A stretch of 30,454 nt of DNA from Ruminococcus sp. UBA5884 (GCA_002431975.1 DJFA01000109.1:7536-37989); one strand, 5' to 3'; counted from the stretch's first letter, positions 7,297 through 15,904 are shown. The notes: generated by a model from the letters alone, not told the origin. A program made the numbers and translations.

Positions 7297-7325
7297 ATTA
7301 TATCATATCTTAAAACAATAATCAA
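7297..7325 (-). promoter_or_regulatory. mrp: Sigma-A promoter of mrp
   Basis: On the minus strand TTGATT (7320-7325), a 17-base spacer and TATAAT (7297-7302). The -35 overlaps the stop codon of the upstream sensor-like gene. The promoter sets a leader of about 75 bases before the mrp ATG. Confidence 0.7.
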
Positions 7326-8239
7326 ATATCCGGGTTAGTTTCATCTATGATATGTTTTCTAAGAACAAGGCATGATATACCGCTTAATATGAGGCTTATA
7401 ACGGCTACCCATACGGTTACCATATTTCTTGATGAATATATCTCATCAGCCGGCAGCATTCCGAAAATTATCTTGTCATCATATATTCTGTATCGTATAA
7501 ATACCTTGTTTCCGTTATAGTATGAATAGAAATTATATTTTTCGCCGTTGAATTTTTCAGCCGGAATCTGTACGGCGGTATCTGTAAGGGCTGAATCGGT
7601 ATGGCTAAGATATGTATATGATTTTCTGTCTATCACAGCCATACAGCCGCTGTTCAGCAGAGGATATTCAGAAGTTACCTTTGAAATATCAAAATAGCTT
7701 ACAAGCTGTTCGATATTGTCGGTTGTGAATGTTATCTGGATTATTCCGGTTTCATCGACTCTTGCAGTGCCGATTATTATTTTTTCAGAACCTTCATCTT
7801 CAGCAATGATGGCCTTTGTGAAATTTCTGTCAGACATATTGTCAATGAAAATCTGTTCTGCATAGCTTCCCTGATGGTATGATGTACTGTATTCTATCAT
7901 TCCTGATGAATCAGTTATATTTATTTCATCGGCATTTATAGCTATACGCATTTCCTCAAGAGAATTTTCGTCCGATATTGAAGATGTACTCTGCGATATC
8001 ATAAGAGCAATCATCTTTGCACGGTATTCATAATTTTCACAGACCTGATTTCTTATAACAACAGCTTCATTGTAGCCTTCCTCAATTTTTTCAGACATCA
8101 TATCAAGCCGGTCATCAATTATTCTTTTTGCCTGTGAGCGTTCAACCACTCCTGTTGAATAATATGAAAGAAATGTACAGATAAATGATGCTATAAGCAT
8201 ACACAGAATCATAAATATATATGGATTTTTCTTTTTCAT
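7322..8239 (-). CDS. Membrane sensor-like protein with extracellular Cache-like domain and no output domain
   Basis: I do not recognise a named family. The 305 residues show a first membrane segment (about 6-27), a predicted helical stalk (about 33-85), an extracytoplasmic domain (about 90-270) and a second membrane segment (about 274-296). Only about 10 residues (LRKHIIDETNPDI) remain after it. The topology and the phrase INITDSSGMIEYSTS (106-120) resemble the double-Cache sensing domains of histidine kinases, diguanylate cyclases or SpoIIE-type phosphatases. In those proteins a cytoplasmic output domain follows the second helix. Here the frame stops, and the downstream 100 bases up to mrp hold only mrp's promoter and leader, so no output domain survives. 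It may signal through a partner, or be a truncated relic. A weak AAGGG ribosome site precedes ATG. Confidence 0.65.
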   Translation of the reverse strand: MKKKNPYIFMILCMLIASFICTFLSYYSTGVVERSQAKRIIDDRLDMMSEKIEEGYNEAVVIRNQVCENYEYRAKMIALMISQSTSSISDENSLEEMRIAINADEINITDSSGMIEYSTSYHQGSYAEQIFIDNMSDRNFTKAIIAEDEGSEKIIIGTARVDETGIIQITFTTDNIEQLVSYFDISKVTSEYPLLNSGCMAVIDRKSYTYLSHTDSALTDTAVQIPAEKFNGEKYNFYSYYNGNKVFIRYRIYDDKIIFGMLPADEIYSSRNMVTVWVAVISLILSGISCLVLRKHIIDETNPDI

Positions 8240-8272
8240 AGAAATTTACCCTTATTTTTCAGCAGATGGATA

Positions 8273-8294
8273 CCCCCGCTTTTTCTGGCGGGGG
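8273..8294 (-). terminator. GC-rich hairpin after higBA, possible weak terminator
   Basis: A perfect 7-base stem CCCCCGC (8273-8279) with GCGGGGG (8288-8294) and an 8-base loop lies just after the antitoxin stop on the minus strand. No clear T run follows, so it may attenuate readthrough into the sensor-like gene or protect the mRNA end rather than terminate fully. Confidence 0.45.
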
Positions 8295-8300
8295 ATGTTA

Positions 8301-8579
8301 TCATTTTGCAACAAATTCAATTTTCAATGACATATCCATAGCTGCTGCGAGCCGCTGCAATGTTTTTACAGATGGGTTTCCATTTCCGTTTTCCAGTTTG
8401 CTTATATCTCCCTGAGCAATACCTGTACGTTCGGAAAGTTCTTTCTGAGTAATGCCTTTCAGTTTACGGGCATCTATCATTGCCTGTATTACTGCAAATT
8501 CAGGTTCAAGGGCATCATATTCTGATTTGAATGCCGGGTCTTTAAGCTGTTCATTAAGATAATCATTAAAATTTGTCAT
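8301..8579 (-). CDS. higA: XRE-family antitoxin (HigA-like)
   Basis: This 92-residue DNA-binding protein would neutralise the adjacent toxin and repress the operon. The helix-turn-helix spans about residues 39-83: GITQKELSERTGIAQGDISK, then NPSVKTLQRLAAAMDMSL. The N-terminal 35 residues are probably a helical toxin-contact or dimerisation segment. Its ATG overlaps the toxin stop codon as ATGA, so translation is coupled. The toxin-first gene order is typical of higBA. A palindrome upstream of the operon is the likely operator. The family call is firm, but the specific pairing is inferred from neighbourhood. Confidence 0.88.
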   Translation of the reverse strand: MTNFNDYLNEQLKDPAFKSEYDALEPEFAVIQAMIDARKLKGITQKELSERTGIAQGDISKLENGNGNPSVKTLQRLAAAMDMSLKIEFVAK

Positions 8580-8935
8580 TTAATATTCTCCTTTCTGCTG
8601 AGATAATTTGCACGGTAACGTTTTGCACGTTCAAGTTCTTCTTTAGGGATTTTCTGAGTTTTCTTCACAAAACCGTTTGTAAGAACTGCTTTTCTTCCTG
8701 TTACAAAGAAATACAGTACTCTTGATACATCTGAACCTGTTTTTGCCCGTAGTTCCAGTATTCCTTCATTTAATGGTTTTGAATAAGGTTCTCTCAATTC
8801 ATATCCATTAACCTGAAGCATTGATATAATTCTTAACATCTTTGCTTTCATTTTTATATCAAGGCTGTCTAAAAATTCTCTTGCAGGCTCTGTACCATCT
8901 GATTTGCTGTAGAATATTACTTCAAATTCATTCAC
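8576..8935 (-). CDS. higB: RelE/HigB-type toxin (Gp49-like)
   Basis: This 119-residue protein resembles the Gp49-like branch of the RelE/ParE superfamily, whose HigB members are ribosome-dependent mRNA interferases. Features are EVIFYSKSDGTEPAREFLDSL (start), KPLNEGILELRAK (about 53-65), SRVLYFF (about 71-77), and the basic FVKKTQKIPKEELERAKRY (about 88-106), typical of the family. The start is GTG at 8935 with AAGGAG 8 bases upstream. An ATG 4 bases later is out of frame. It is the first gene of the pair and has its own strong promoter. Confidence 0.87.
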   Translation of the reverse strand: MNEFEVIFYSKSDGTEPAREFLDSLDIKMKAKMLRIISMLQVNGYELREPYSKPLNEGILELRAKTGSDVSRVLYFFVTGRKAVLTNGFVKKTQKIPKEELERAKRYRANYLSRKENIK

Positions 8936-8949
8936 TTATTATGCTCCTT

Positions 8950-8979
8950 AATAAATATATGTTTTATCCTATATTTATT
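8950..8979. promoter_or_regulatory. Palindromic operator of higBA
   Basis: A perfect 10-base inverted repeat AATAAATATA (8950-8959) and TATATTTATT (8970-8979) is separated by 10 bases. One half-site overlaps the -10 hexamer of the higBA promoter, so bound HigA dimers would block transcription. The sequence is AT-rich, which raises the chance of coincidence, but position and perfection support the call. Confidence 0.55.
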
Positions 8980-9005
8980 ATAATACTGATTTTTGTTCAA
9001 GTCAA
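8977..9005 (-). promoter_or_regulatory. Sigma-A promoter of higBA
   Basis: On the minus strand TTGACT (9000-9005), 17 bases and TATAAT (8977-8982): nearly consensus. It lies about 40 bases upstream of the toxin GTG, leaving a short leader that contains one operator half-site. Confidence 0.8.
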
Positions 9006-9035
9006 TATGAATTTGATAAATATGTCATTCTGGAA

Positions 9036-9398
9036 TTAATTTTTCTTACTGTCTTTGATATTTTTTTCAGCATCGCATAATTTATTGTAAAGTGTATAGA
9101 GTTTCTGAGTAATATTTTCTATATAATAATAATATAAAAGATAAGGAATTACAAGAATAAGAAAAAGCAGCACAAGCGGGAGCATTACACTGCTTTCCGG
9201 ACTGATTACAAGAACTGCAATGCATATAAAGAGCAGTATTCCGACAAACATTGTTACAAGCCAGTGTATAAGCCTTTCATGCTGAATGAACTGAATCTGG
9301 ACGAGATGTTCTTTTCTTATATTTTCAATTGTTTCAGGGTCAGGGTTTTCAAGATATTTTTCGATATATGCGACATAATCATCAATGTATTTTTTCAT
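9036..9398 (-). CDS. Small two-helix membrane protein of unknown function
   Basis: I do not recognise this 120-residue protein. It has a charged N-terminus (MKKYIDDYVAYIEKYLENPD), two adjacent hydrophobic segments (about 46-65 and 70-92) and a charged, helical C-terminus. Both ends would be cytoplasmic. The start is ATG at 9398 with AGGTGA about 8 bases upstream. It begins 17 bases after the recG stop, so it is probably the last gene of the yloU-fakA-recG operon. Confidence 0.7.
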   Translation of the reverse strand: MKKYIDDYVAYIEKYLENPDPETIENIRKEHLVQIQFIQHERLIHWLVTMFVGILLFICIAVLVISPESSVMLPLVLLFLILVIPYLLYYYYIENITQKLYTLYNKLCDAEKNIKDSKKN

Positions 9399-9415
9399 TG
9401 CAAATCACCTTTTTT

Positions 9416-11467
9416 TCAGTCAAATGATGAATTTTCACTGCGGGAAAATAGTCTGATTACTTCTATACGCAAAGCACCATGTTCAGGCTTTTCAAGCTCC
9501 GGGTCATTTTCTATAATTGAAGAAGCAGTTTTCTGGGTAAGGCGTACAAGCTCCATATCGCTGGATATATCGGCTATTCTGAGGTCAGGCAGACCATGCT
9601 GTTTCTGACCGAAAAAGTCGCCCGGCCCTCTTGTTTTCAAGTCTTCTTCAGAAATTTTAAATCCGTCTGATGTACTGCTCATGACTCTTACACGGTGAAG
9701 TGTATCCTCGGAAACGTTGTCTGTTATCAGTATGCAGTAACTTTTTTCCCTGCCTCTGCCTACACGGCCACGGAGCTGATGAAGCTGCGAAAGTCCGAAG
9801 CGTTCGGAATTTTCGATAAGCATTATAACTGCATTCGGAACATCAACGCCAACTTCAATTACGGTTGTGCAGACAAGGAGGTCAATATTTCCGTTTTTAA
9901 ATTCAGCCATAGTGCTGTCTTTTTCGGCAGGTGACATTTTTCCGTGAAGCAGACCGACTCTGTAATTTTTAAATTCATTGCTGCTGATTTTTTCAGCATA
10001 TGAACAGACTGACTGCAAATCGCTGTCGCTGTCCTCAATCATCGGACAGACGATATAAGCCTGTCTGCCTTCATCAAGATGTTTTTTTATGAAGCTGAAT
10101 GCACGCTGACGGAGTTTCCCTGTTACGGCATATGTTTCAACGGGTATTCTTCCCTTTGGAAGTTCATTGAGTACTGATATATCAAGGTCGCCGTATATTA
10201 TAAGTCCGAGAGTTCTTGGTATAGGAGTTGCAGACATTACAAGCTTATGCGGAGATTCTCCCTTCATTGCAAGAGCATTTCTCTGTGCGACTCCGAAGCG
10301 GTGCTGTTCATCGGTTATGACGAGTCCGAGATTATTGTATTCAGTAGTTTTCTGGATAATAGCATGAGTTCCTACTATAAGGGAATAATCGCCGTTTTTT
10401 ATGCCGGCTTTTATTTCAGATTTCTGTTTCTGCGGCAGAGAACCTGTTAAAAGACAGACTTTTATGCCGAATGGTTCAAGATATGAGGAAAGAGTATTAT
10501 AATGCTGAACGGCAAGTATTTCAGTAGGAGCCATCAGGGCACTCTGACAGTTGTTTTTATATGCGAAATATACCGCACAGGCGGCAACAGCAGTTTTTCC
10601 GCTTCCTACATCACCCTGAAGAAGTCTGTTCATGGGTTCGCTGCGGCACATATCAGAAATTATCTCATCAGCAGCTTTTTTCTGGGCACTGGTGAGTTCA
10701 AACGGCAGATTTTCAGTAAATTCATCTGTTTTTATCTCAGGATTCATGATATATCCTGTTTTCTGGCGGTTGCGTTTTTTAAGCATAAGCATTCCAAGCT
10801 GGAGTTTTAAAAGCTCATCGAATGCAAGGCGGTATCTTGCTTTTTTCAGAGTATCCATATCCGAGGGAAAATGTATATTTTTAAATGCATCTGTCAGAAT
10901 CATAAGATTATTTTCAAAGATTATATTGCATGGAAGTATTTCAACAGGTTCATTTTCAAGGATTTTAAGAGCCTCTGTCATATTTGTTCGTATAATATTG
11001 TTTGTAAGACCTTCAGTCAGATGATATACAGGGCTTATCAGTTCAGAAGAACCTGTTTTCATTATCTGCGGGGAATGGATTTCCTTTTTTGATGTCACAG
11101 GATTTTCAGTGATTTTCCCATAAAGATAATACTCATGATTTTCACTGAGCATTTCAGCAAGATAGTAGTTATTGAATATTGTGACTGTTATTTCAGAACC
11201 ATATGAATCAGCAGCCAGAGCTTTATATATAGTAAGACCTTTGCGTATAAGCTGAGGAGTGGATTTTTTTATTATCATGCATTTTATTACACAATATTCA
11301 TTATCAGGAGCATCTGCAACAGCTGTAGGATTTGTATAGTCGATATAATTTTTCGGAAAATGAAAGAAAAGCTCATAAGGTGTTGATATGCCGAGTTTCT
11401 GATATTTTGCGGCACGGGCTTTTCCTACGCCTTTTAAGTTTTCGATATTTCTGAAAAGATTAGCCAT
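9416..11467 (-). CDS. recG: ATP-dependent DNA helicase RecG
   Basis: This 683-residue helicase remodels stalled replication forks and branched recombination intermediates. An N-terminal wedge/OB domain (about 1-230, with ENLKGVGKARAAKYQKLGI at the start) is followed by two RecA-like motor domains. Visible motifs are Walker A GDVGSGKT (285-292), APTEILA, DEQH (386-389), SATPIPRT, LLHGKMS, TTVIEVGVDVPNA and QLRGRVGRG. Length is normal for the family. ATG at 11467 has GAGGA 9 bases upstream. It follows fakA by 15 bases, a common order in Firmicutes. Confidence 0.97.
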   Translation of the reverse strand: MANLFRNIENLKGVGKARAAKYQKLGISTPYELFFHFPKNYIDYTNPTAVADAPDNEYCVIKCMIIKKSTPQLIRKGLTIYKALAADSYGSEITVTIFNNYYLAEMLSENHEYYLYGKITENPVTSKKEIHSPQIMKTGSSELISPVYHLTEGLTNNIIRTNMTEALKILENEPVEILPCNIIFENNLMILTDAFKNIHFPSDMDTLKKARYRLAFDELLKLQLGMLMLKKRNRQKTGYIMNPEIKTDEFTENLPFELTSAQKKAADEIISDMCRSEPMNRLLQGDVGSGKTAVAACAVYFAYKNNCQSALMAPTEILAVQHYNTLSSYLEPFGIKVCLLTGSLPQKQKSEIKAGIKNGDYSLIVGTHAIIQKTTEYNNLGLVITDEQHRFGVAQRNALAMKGESPHKLVMSATPIPRTLGLIIYGDLDISVLNELPKGRIPVETYAVTGKLRQRAFSFIKKHLDEGRQAYIVCPMIEDSDSDLQSVCSYAEKISSNEFKNYRVGLLHGKMSPAEKDSTMAEFKNGNIDLLVCTTVIEVGVDVPNAVIMLIENSERFGLSQLHQLRGRVGRGREKSYCILITDNVSEDTLHRVRVMSSTSDGFKISEEDLKTRGPGDFFGQKQHGLPDLRIADISSDMELVRLTQKTASSIIENDPELEKPEHGALRIEVIRLFSRSENSSFD

Positions 11468-11482
11468 ATAAAGCAGTCCTCA

Positions 11483-13117
11483 TTATTCAGCAGAAATGAT
11501 ATAGTCATATACGGGCTGACCGCCGCTTATTGAAACCACATCAATTTTGCTGTTTATTTTCTGTCTTGCAGCTTCATATATTTTTTCGGCAGTGGAATGG
11601 TCAACATTTTTGCCGTAAATAAGCATGATATATGAAGTATCATTTTTTGAAATTCTGCGTATCAGTTTAAGCACAGCTTTTGTAAGGTCTTTTTCAGTGA
11701 ATGAGAGTTTTCCGTTATCGAGAGCAAGAATTTCATTCTTTCTGATTTTATGACCTTCATATTCAGAATCCCTTACAGCATATGTTATCATTCCTGTACC
11801 GATATTTTCAAACGCAGTAGTCATATTTGCACGGTTTTCGCTGAGGTCAGCGTCTTCGTCAAATACAAGCATTGCAGCAAGACCCTGATTTACTGATTTG
11901 GTCTGGAGAACGCATACATTTTTTTCAGTAAGACGCATTGCCTGTTCAGCCGCCATTATGATATTCTTGTTGTTCGGCAGAACGAATACAGTTTCAGCCG
12001 GAGTTGAATTTATAGCACTTAAAATATCATTTGTTGAAGGATTCATAGTCTGACCGCCGTTTACGACTACATCAGCACCTGCATCAACAAAGAGATTTTT
12101 TATACCCTCACCGGTTGCAACAGCTGCAAATCCATAGCGTTTTTCAGGTTTTGCGGGAGCTTTTGCTTCAGCGGTATTTCTTTGTTTTCCGTCATGCTGG
12201 AGCTTCATATTTTCAATTTTTGGAAGATTGATAAAACCGTATTCAAGAGCCTTTTCAATGACTTTTCCCGGATTGTTGGTATGGACATGGATTTTTATTA
12301 TATCAGAATCATCAACTACAAGCACACAGTCGCCTATGTTTTCAAGGTATTCACGCAGAGAATCAGTATCTTTTCTGCCGTCATTTGATTTTGTTACAAG
12401 ACATTCGGTACAGTATGAGAATTTTATATCCTCAGTATTGAATACCCCGAAAACATCTGAACTTTTCGGTGCAGCCGCAGGAATTTCATTGATATCAGCC
12501 GGAATTTTTCCGCCGCTGAATATATCGTACATAGCCTTGAATATTATAAGCAGACCCTTGCCGCCGGCATCAACAACTCCGGCTTTTTTGAGTACGGGAA
12601 GAAGGTCAGGAGTTTTGTTCAGGGCATCTTCCGCAGCAGAACATACCTCATGCCAGAAAAGAGCTGTATCATTTGTTGATTTATATGCTTCATGAGCTTT
12701 CTGTGAGGCGAGTCTTGCTACTGTAAGGATAGTGCCTTCAGTAGGATTCATAACAGCCTTGTAAGCCTGTTTTACTCCGGCTTCAAGAGCGTTTGCAAGA
12801 TGTTCGCAGTCAGCGGATTCAAGACCATCAAGACCTTTTGATATACCTCTGAAAAGAAGTGAGAGTATTACTCCTGAATTTCCTCTTGCACCTCTTAAAA
12901 GAGCAGAGGCAGTTATTTCAGCGACTTTTGAAACAGATTCATTGTCATTGATTATTTTAAGCTCCTGAACGGCAGAACTCATAGTCATTGACATATTTGT
13001 GCCGGTGTCGCCGTCCGGAACGGGATAAACGTTGAGAGCGTCCACTTCATCTTTATGGTTTTTGAGAGTAATGCCGGCTGATATGACAGCATCTCTCAGC
13101 ATAGAACCGTTTAACAA
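11483..13117 (-). CDS. fakA: Fatty acid kinase catalytic subunit FakA (DAK2/YloV family)
   Basis: This 544-residue protein phosphorylates fatty acids carried by a FakB/DegV partner, feeding exogenous fatty acids into phospholipids. The N-terminal DAK2-like kinase domain carries NVYPVPDGDTGTNMS (29-43), RGARGNSGVILS and VVDAGGKGLL. A middle domain (about 220-310) and a C-terminal FakB-interaction domain (about 325-544, with VVNGGQTMNPSTNDIL) follow. No DegV/FakB gene is in the window, so its partner is encoded elsewhere. The start is TTG at 13117, chosen because GGAGG lies 9 bases upstream. The first ATG is five codons further in, too far from it. Confidence 0.93.
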   Translation of the reverse strand: MLNGSMLRDAVISAGITLKNHKDEVDALNVYPVPDGDTGTNMSMTMSSAVQELKIINDNESVSKVAEITASALLRGARGNSGVILSLLFRGISKGLDGLESADCEHLANALEAGVKQAYKAVMNPTEGTILTVARLASQKAHEAYKSTNDTALFWHEVCSAAEDALNKTPDLLPVLKKAGVVDAGGKGLLIIFKAMYDIFSGGKIPADINEIPAAAPKSSDVFGVFNTEDIKFSYCTECLVTKSNDGRKDTDSLREYLENIGDCVLVVDDSDIIKIHVHTNNPGKVIEKALEYGFINLPKIENMKLQHDGKQRNTAEAKAPAKPEKRYGFAAVATGEGIKNLFVDAGADVVVNGGQTMNPSTNDILSAINSTPAETVFVLPNNKNIIMAAEQAMRLTEKNVCVLQTKSVNQGLAAMLVFDEDADLSENRANMTTAFENIGTGMITYAVRDSEYEGHKIRKNEILALDNGKLSFTEKDLTKAVLKLIRRISKNDTSYIMLIYGKNVDHSTAEKIYEAARQKINSKIDVVSISGGQPVYDYIISAE

Positions 13118-13134
13118 AATTTAAAACCTCCAAA

Positions 13135-13485
13135 TCAGACTTCAATATTTTCAACAAAAATATTGATTTCTTTGTTTTTAATTCCAGTTGCCTGTTCAAG
13201 CACAAATGAGAGCTTGTGAGAAATATTTTCAGCGATGGCAGATATATTTGCACCCATAGCTATTTTTATATGCAGATTGATTTTTATTCTGTCTTTTTTG
13301 AGAGATATGGTAATGCCTTTGTTTCTGTATTTTCCACGCATGAAAACATCAAGCAGTTTTTCTCCGGGATTTGAATATTCCATCCCTGCAACACCGAAGC
13401 ATTCAGTAACAGTCAGCCATACAAGTGATTTGAGATACTGTTCTGTAACTCTGATATATCCGATATGATTTTTAATGGTATACAT
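13135..13485 (-). CDS. yloU: Asp23/Gls24 family envelope stress protein (YloU)
   Basis: This 116-residue protein of the Asp23/Gls24 family typically sits directly upstream of fakA. Family features are GYIRVTEQYLKSLVWLTVTECFGVAGM near the start (about 9-35), LHIKIAMGANISAIAENI, and a C-terminal INIFVENIEV. The start is ATG at 13485, 11 bases from GGAGG. A GTG four codons earlier lies inside the ribosome site. It opens the yloU-fakA-recG operon from the promoter at 13531-13559. Confidence 0.9.
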   Translation of the reverse strand: MYTIKNHIGYIRVTEQYLKSLVWLTVTECFGVAGMEYSNPGEKLLDVFMRGKYRNKGITISLKKDRIKINLHIKIAMGANISAIAENISHKLSFVLEQATGIKNKEINIFVENIEV

Positions 13486-13530
13486 ATTATTCAACACCTC
13501 CGCAGCGTTCTGTTTTATCCTTACAGAAAA

Positions 13531-13559
13531 ATTATATCATATCTTATTGAGATTTACAA
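13531..13559 (-). promoter_or_regulatory. Promoter of the yloU-fakA-recG operon
   Basis: On the minus strand TTGTAA (13554-13559), 17 bases and TATAAT (13531-13536). It lies about 45 bases upstream of the yloU ATG. Repeat copy D begins 15 bases further upstream. Confidence 0.7.
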
Positions 13560-13573
13560 GAACTTATCTGATT

Positions 13574-13660
13574 TAACGCAAATTCAACAACAAAATTTCA
13601 TAATTGGAAACAAGGAATTTTATTCATAATATGCAGGGGCGAACTGTGTTCGCCCCTGCA
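13574..13660. repeat. Interspersed hairpin repeat, copy D (half element)
   Basis: The left end TAACGCAAATTC (from 13574) and a type-1 arm lead to an extended perfect hairpin, TGCAGGGGCGAAC-TGT-GTTCGCCCCTGCA (13632-13660, 13-base stem). There is no right arm, and the ppk terminator begins 6 bases later. It is either truncated or a folded half-element. It sits between the ppk 3' end and the yloU promoter. Confidence 0.8.
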
Positions 13661-13665
13661 AAAAT

Positions 13666-13696
13666 AAAAGGCAGCAATTTAAAACTGCTGCCTTTT
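13666..13696 (-). terminator. Rho-independent terminator of ppk
   Basis: Stem AAAAGGCAGCA (13666-13676) with TGCTGCCTTTT (13686-13696), 11 bases, 9-base loop. On the minus strand a T run follows. It lies 5 bases after the ppk stop; the symmetrical A/T flanks allow function in both directions. Confidence 0.85.
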
Positions 13697-13700
13697 TATA

Positions 13701-15842
13701 TTATTGTTTAAGAAATTCCTGATAGAATCTGTTTGGCGGAATTTCAATTACTTTCTTTGATGAAATTTCACGGATATTATGAGTTTTTCTGTAATTTTCA
13801 GCTTTTCTGTAAGCTTCTTCATAGAAATATATCTGTGAATCGAGAGGATGGAGGTTATTCTGTTTTCTTATATATTTTCCGTCAGGCATCTGTATTCTTG
13901 CCTTTACATTATCTTTAAGCATTATGCAGAACATATCCCATAACCTCTGTTTTATAGCTTCATCTCTTATCGGGAGAGCAACCTCAACACGGCATACGGT
14001 ATTTCTTGTCATATAGTCAGCAGAACTTATATACATTCTGCGTTCATTTCCTGCACCGAATATGTATATACGGCTGTGTTCAAGAAATCTTCCGACTATA
14101 CTTGTAACTGATATATTGTCAGTAAGTCCGTCTACTCCTGAGATAAGGCAGCAAAGACCTCTTACAATAAGTTCAACCTTTACGCCCTCGCATGATGCTT
14201 CTATAAGCTTGTCGATAATGACCTTGTCAGAAAGAGAATTGATTTTTGCCCCTACATATGCAGGCTTGCCCTGTTTTGCGAGTTCAATCTGTTCATCTAT
14301 CATTGATGTTATTCTGTTCTGGAGGCATTTCGGTGCGACAAGCAGATATTTTGTATTTTCAACAAGCATTCCGAGTGACAGTGCATTGAATACATTATTG
14401 GCTTCAAGACCTATTTCAACATCTGATGTCATAACTGAAAGGTCAGTATAGAGTGTAGATGTTTTTTCATTATAGTTTCCTGTTCCGACCTGAGTAATAT
14501 ATTCAATCTTGTCGCCTACCTTTCTTGTTATAAGGAGGAGCTTTGAATGAACTTTAAGGCTTGGCGGGCCGTATATTACGGTACAGCCTGCACGCTGAAG
14601 CCTTTTTGACCAGCCGATATTGTTTTCCTCATCAAATCTTGCACGGAGTTCAACGAGTACAAGAACACTCTTTCCGGCTTCTGCGAGTCTTACAAGAGCT
14701 TCTATTATGCGGCTGTTTTTGGCAAGACGGTAAAGAGTTATCTTTACTGAAACAACATTGTCATCTTCCGCAGCTTCAAAGAGGAGTTTTATAAAGCTTC
14801 CGATATTTTCAAAAGGATAGCTGAGCATTATATCATTTCTTTTAATCTGGGTTATCATTGTTTCATAGTTGTTTATGCTTGCTGACTGCTGAGGTACAAG
14901 CTTGCTGTAATGGAGTTTTTCATCATCAAGGATATCAGAAAATGCAAATCCGAATGAAAGGTCAAGCGGAGTTTTTATATGAAATATCTGATTTTCTGAA
15001 ATATCAAGCTTTTCACAGAGATATTCAAGTGCGTTTGAGTTGAGATTTCTGCTTATCTGCAAACGTACAGGCATAAGTTTTTTGCGTTTTTTGACGAGTT
15101 CCTCCATAACGTCCCTGAAATCCATATCCTGGTCAAAAAGAGCTTCCTCAACATTGATATCAGCATTTCTTGTTATTCTTATCAGAGTTTTGTCAAGAAC
15201 CTTGTAATTTTCAAAAACCTGCGGTGCATAATGGAGTATAAGGTCTTCAACAAGCATAAATCTTAAACTGTTCTTTGACGGGAAAACCATTCTTTTAAAT
15301 GCTCCGCTTACAGGAAGTATTCCTATTTTCACGCCTGTTTTTGATTCAAGATGTATTGCTGCATAGATATCCTTATTCTGTAAAAACGGGAAAGGATGAC
15401 GCTTATCTATTATAAGAGGTGAGAGCAGAGGTTTTACTTCATGCTTGAAATAAAGTTCAAGATACTTTTCCTCTTCAGGAGTCACATTTCTGAAATCGAG
15501 CTGTTTTACTCCATAAGCTTCAAGACTTTCCATTATTTCCTTATAGGTTTTATCCTTTACAGCTTCAAGTTCCTTGACTCTTTTAAAAATCGCCTCAAGC
15601 TGTTCTTCGGAAGTCATATTGGTTTTGTTTTCACGTTTTTTACTGTCAATTATCATCTGGTCGAACAGTGAACCTACACGAACCATAAAAAATTCATCAA
15701 GATTTGACTGGAATATTGTTGCAAACGTAAACCTTTCAAGCAGAGGAACATCAGGAGTTCTTGCTTCTTCAAGTACTCTTTCATTGAATTTAAGCCATGA
15801 GAGTTCTCTGTTGTCGTATATTTTCTTACTGTTGCTGCTCAT
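13701..15842 (-). CDS. ppk: Polyphosphate kinase 1
   Basis: This 713-residue enzyme reversibly transfers the ATP gamma-phosphate to polyphosphate chains. The N-terminal domain starts NRELSWLKFNERVLEEA (11-27) and SNLDEFFMVRVG (46-57). Phospholipase-D-like catalytic domains contain VELRARFDEENNI (397-409), the phosphorylated H432 in LKVHSKLLL, GTGNYNEKT (453-461), FLEHSRIYIF and RRMYISSADYMTRN. Length is normal. ATG at 15842 has GGAG about 10 bases upstream. It is a single-gene unit with its own near-consensus promoter and terminator. No exopolyphosphatase is nearby. Confidence 0.97.
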   Translation of the reverse strand: MSSNSKKIYDNRELSWLKFNERVLEEARTPDVPLLERFTFATIFQSNLDEFFMVRVGSLFDQMIIDSKKRENKTNMTSEEQLEAIFKRVKELEAVKDKTYKEIMESLEAYGVKQLDFRNVTPEEEKYLELYFKHEVKPLLSPLIIDKRHPFPFLQNKDIYAAIHLESKTGVKIGILPVSGAFKRMVFPSKNSLRFMLVEDLILHYAPQVFENYKVLDKTLIRITRNADINVEEALFDQDMDFRDVMEELVKKRKKLMPVRLQISRNLNSNALEYLCEKLDISENQIFHIKTPLDLSFGFAFSDILDDEKLHYSKLVPQQSASINNYETMITQIKRNDIMLSYPFENIGSFIKLLFEAAEDDNVVSVKITLYRLAKNSRIIEALVRLAEAGKSVLVLVELRARFDEENNIGWSKRLQRAGCTVIYGPPSLKVHSKLLLITRKVGDKIEYITQVGTGNYNEKTSTLYTDLSVMTSDVEIGLEANNVFNALSLGMLVENTKYLLVAPKCLQNRITSMIDEQIELAKQGKPAYVGAKINSLSDKVIIDKLIEASCEGVKVELIVRGLCCLISGVDGLTDNISVTSIVGRFLEHSRIYIFGAGNERRMYISSADYMTRNTVCRVEVALPIRDEAIKQRLWDMFCIMLKDNVKARIQMPDGKYIRKQNNLHPLDSQIYFYEEAYRKAENYRKTHNIREISSKKVIEIPPNRFYQEFLKQ

Positions 15843-15875
15843 ATTATCATCTCCGCTAAAATAATTATTATTTTT

Positions 15876-15904
15876 ATTATAATTAATAATAACTTTTTCG
15901 TCAA
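15876..15904 (-). promoter_or_regulatory. ppk: Sigma-A promoter of ppk
   Basis: On the minus strand TTGACG (15899-15904), 17 bases and TATAAT (15876-15881), about 34 bases upstream of the ATG. I see no PhoB/PhoP-type repeat beside it. Confidence 0.78.

Noticed and set aside
8301..8935. Prophage remnant, because the toxin is Gp49-like
   Set aside because: No integrase, structural or replication genes are nearby. The pair is a self-contained toxin-antitoxin module.
15876..15904. Phosphate-box control of ppk
   Set aside because: No direct repeats of the PhoB/PhoP type around the promoter; it looks constitutive.
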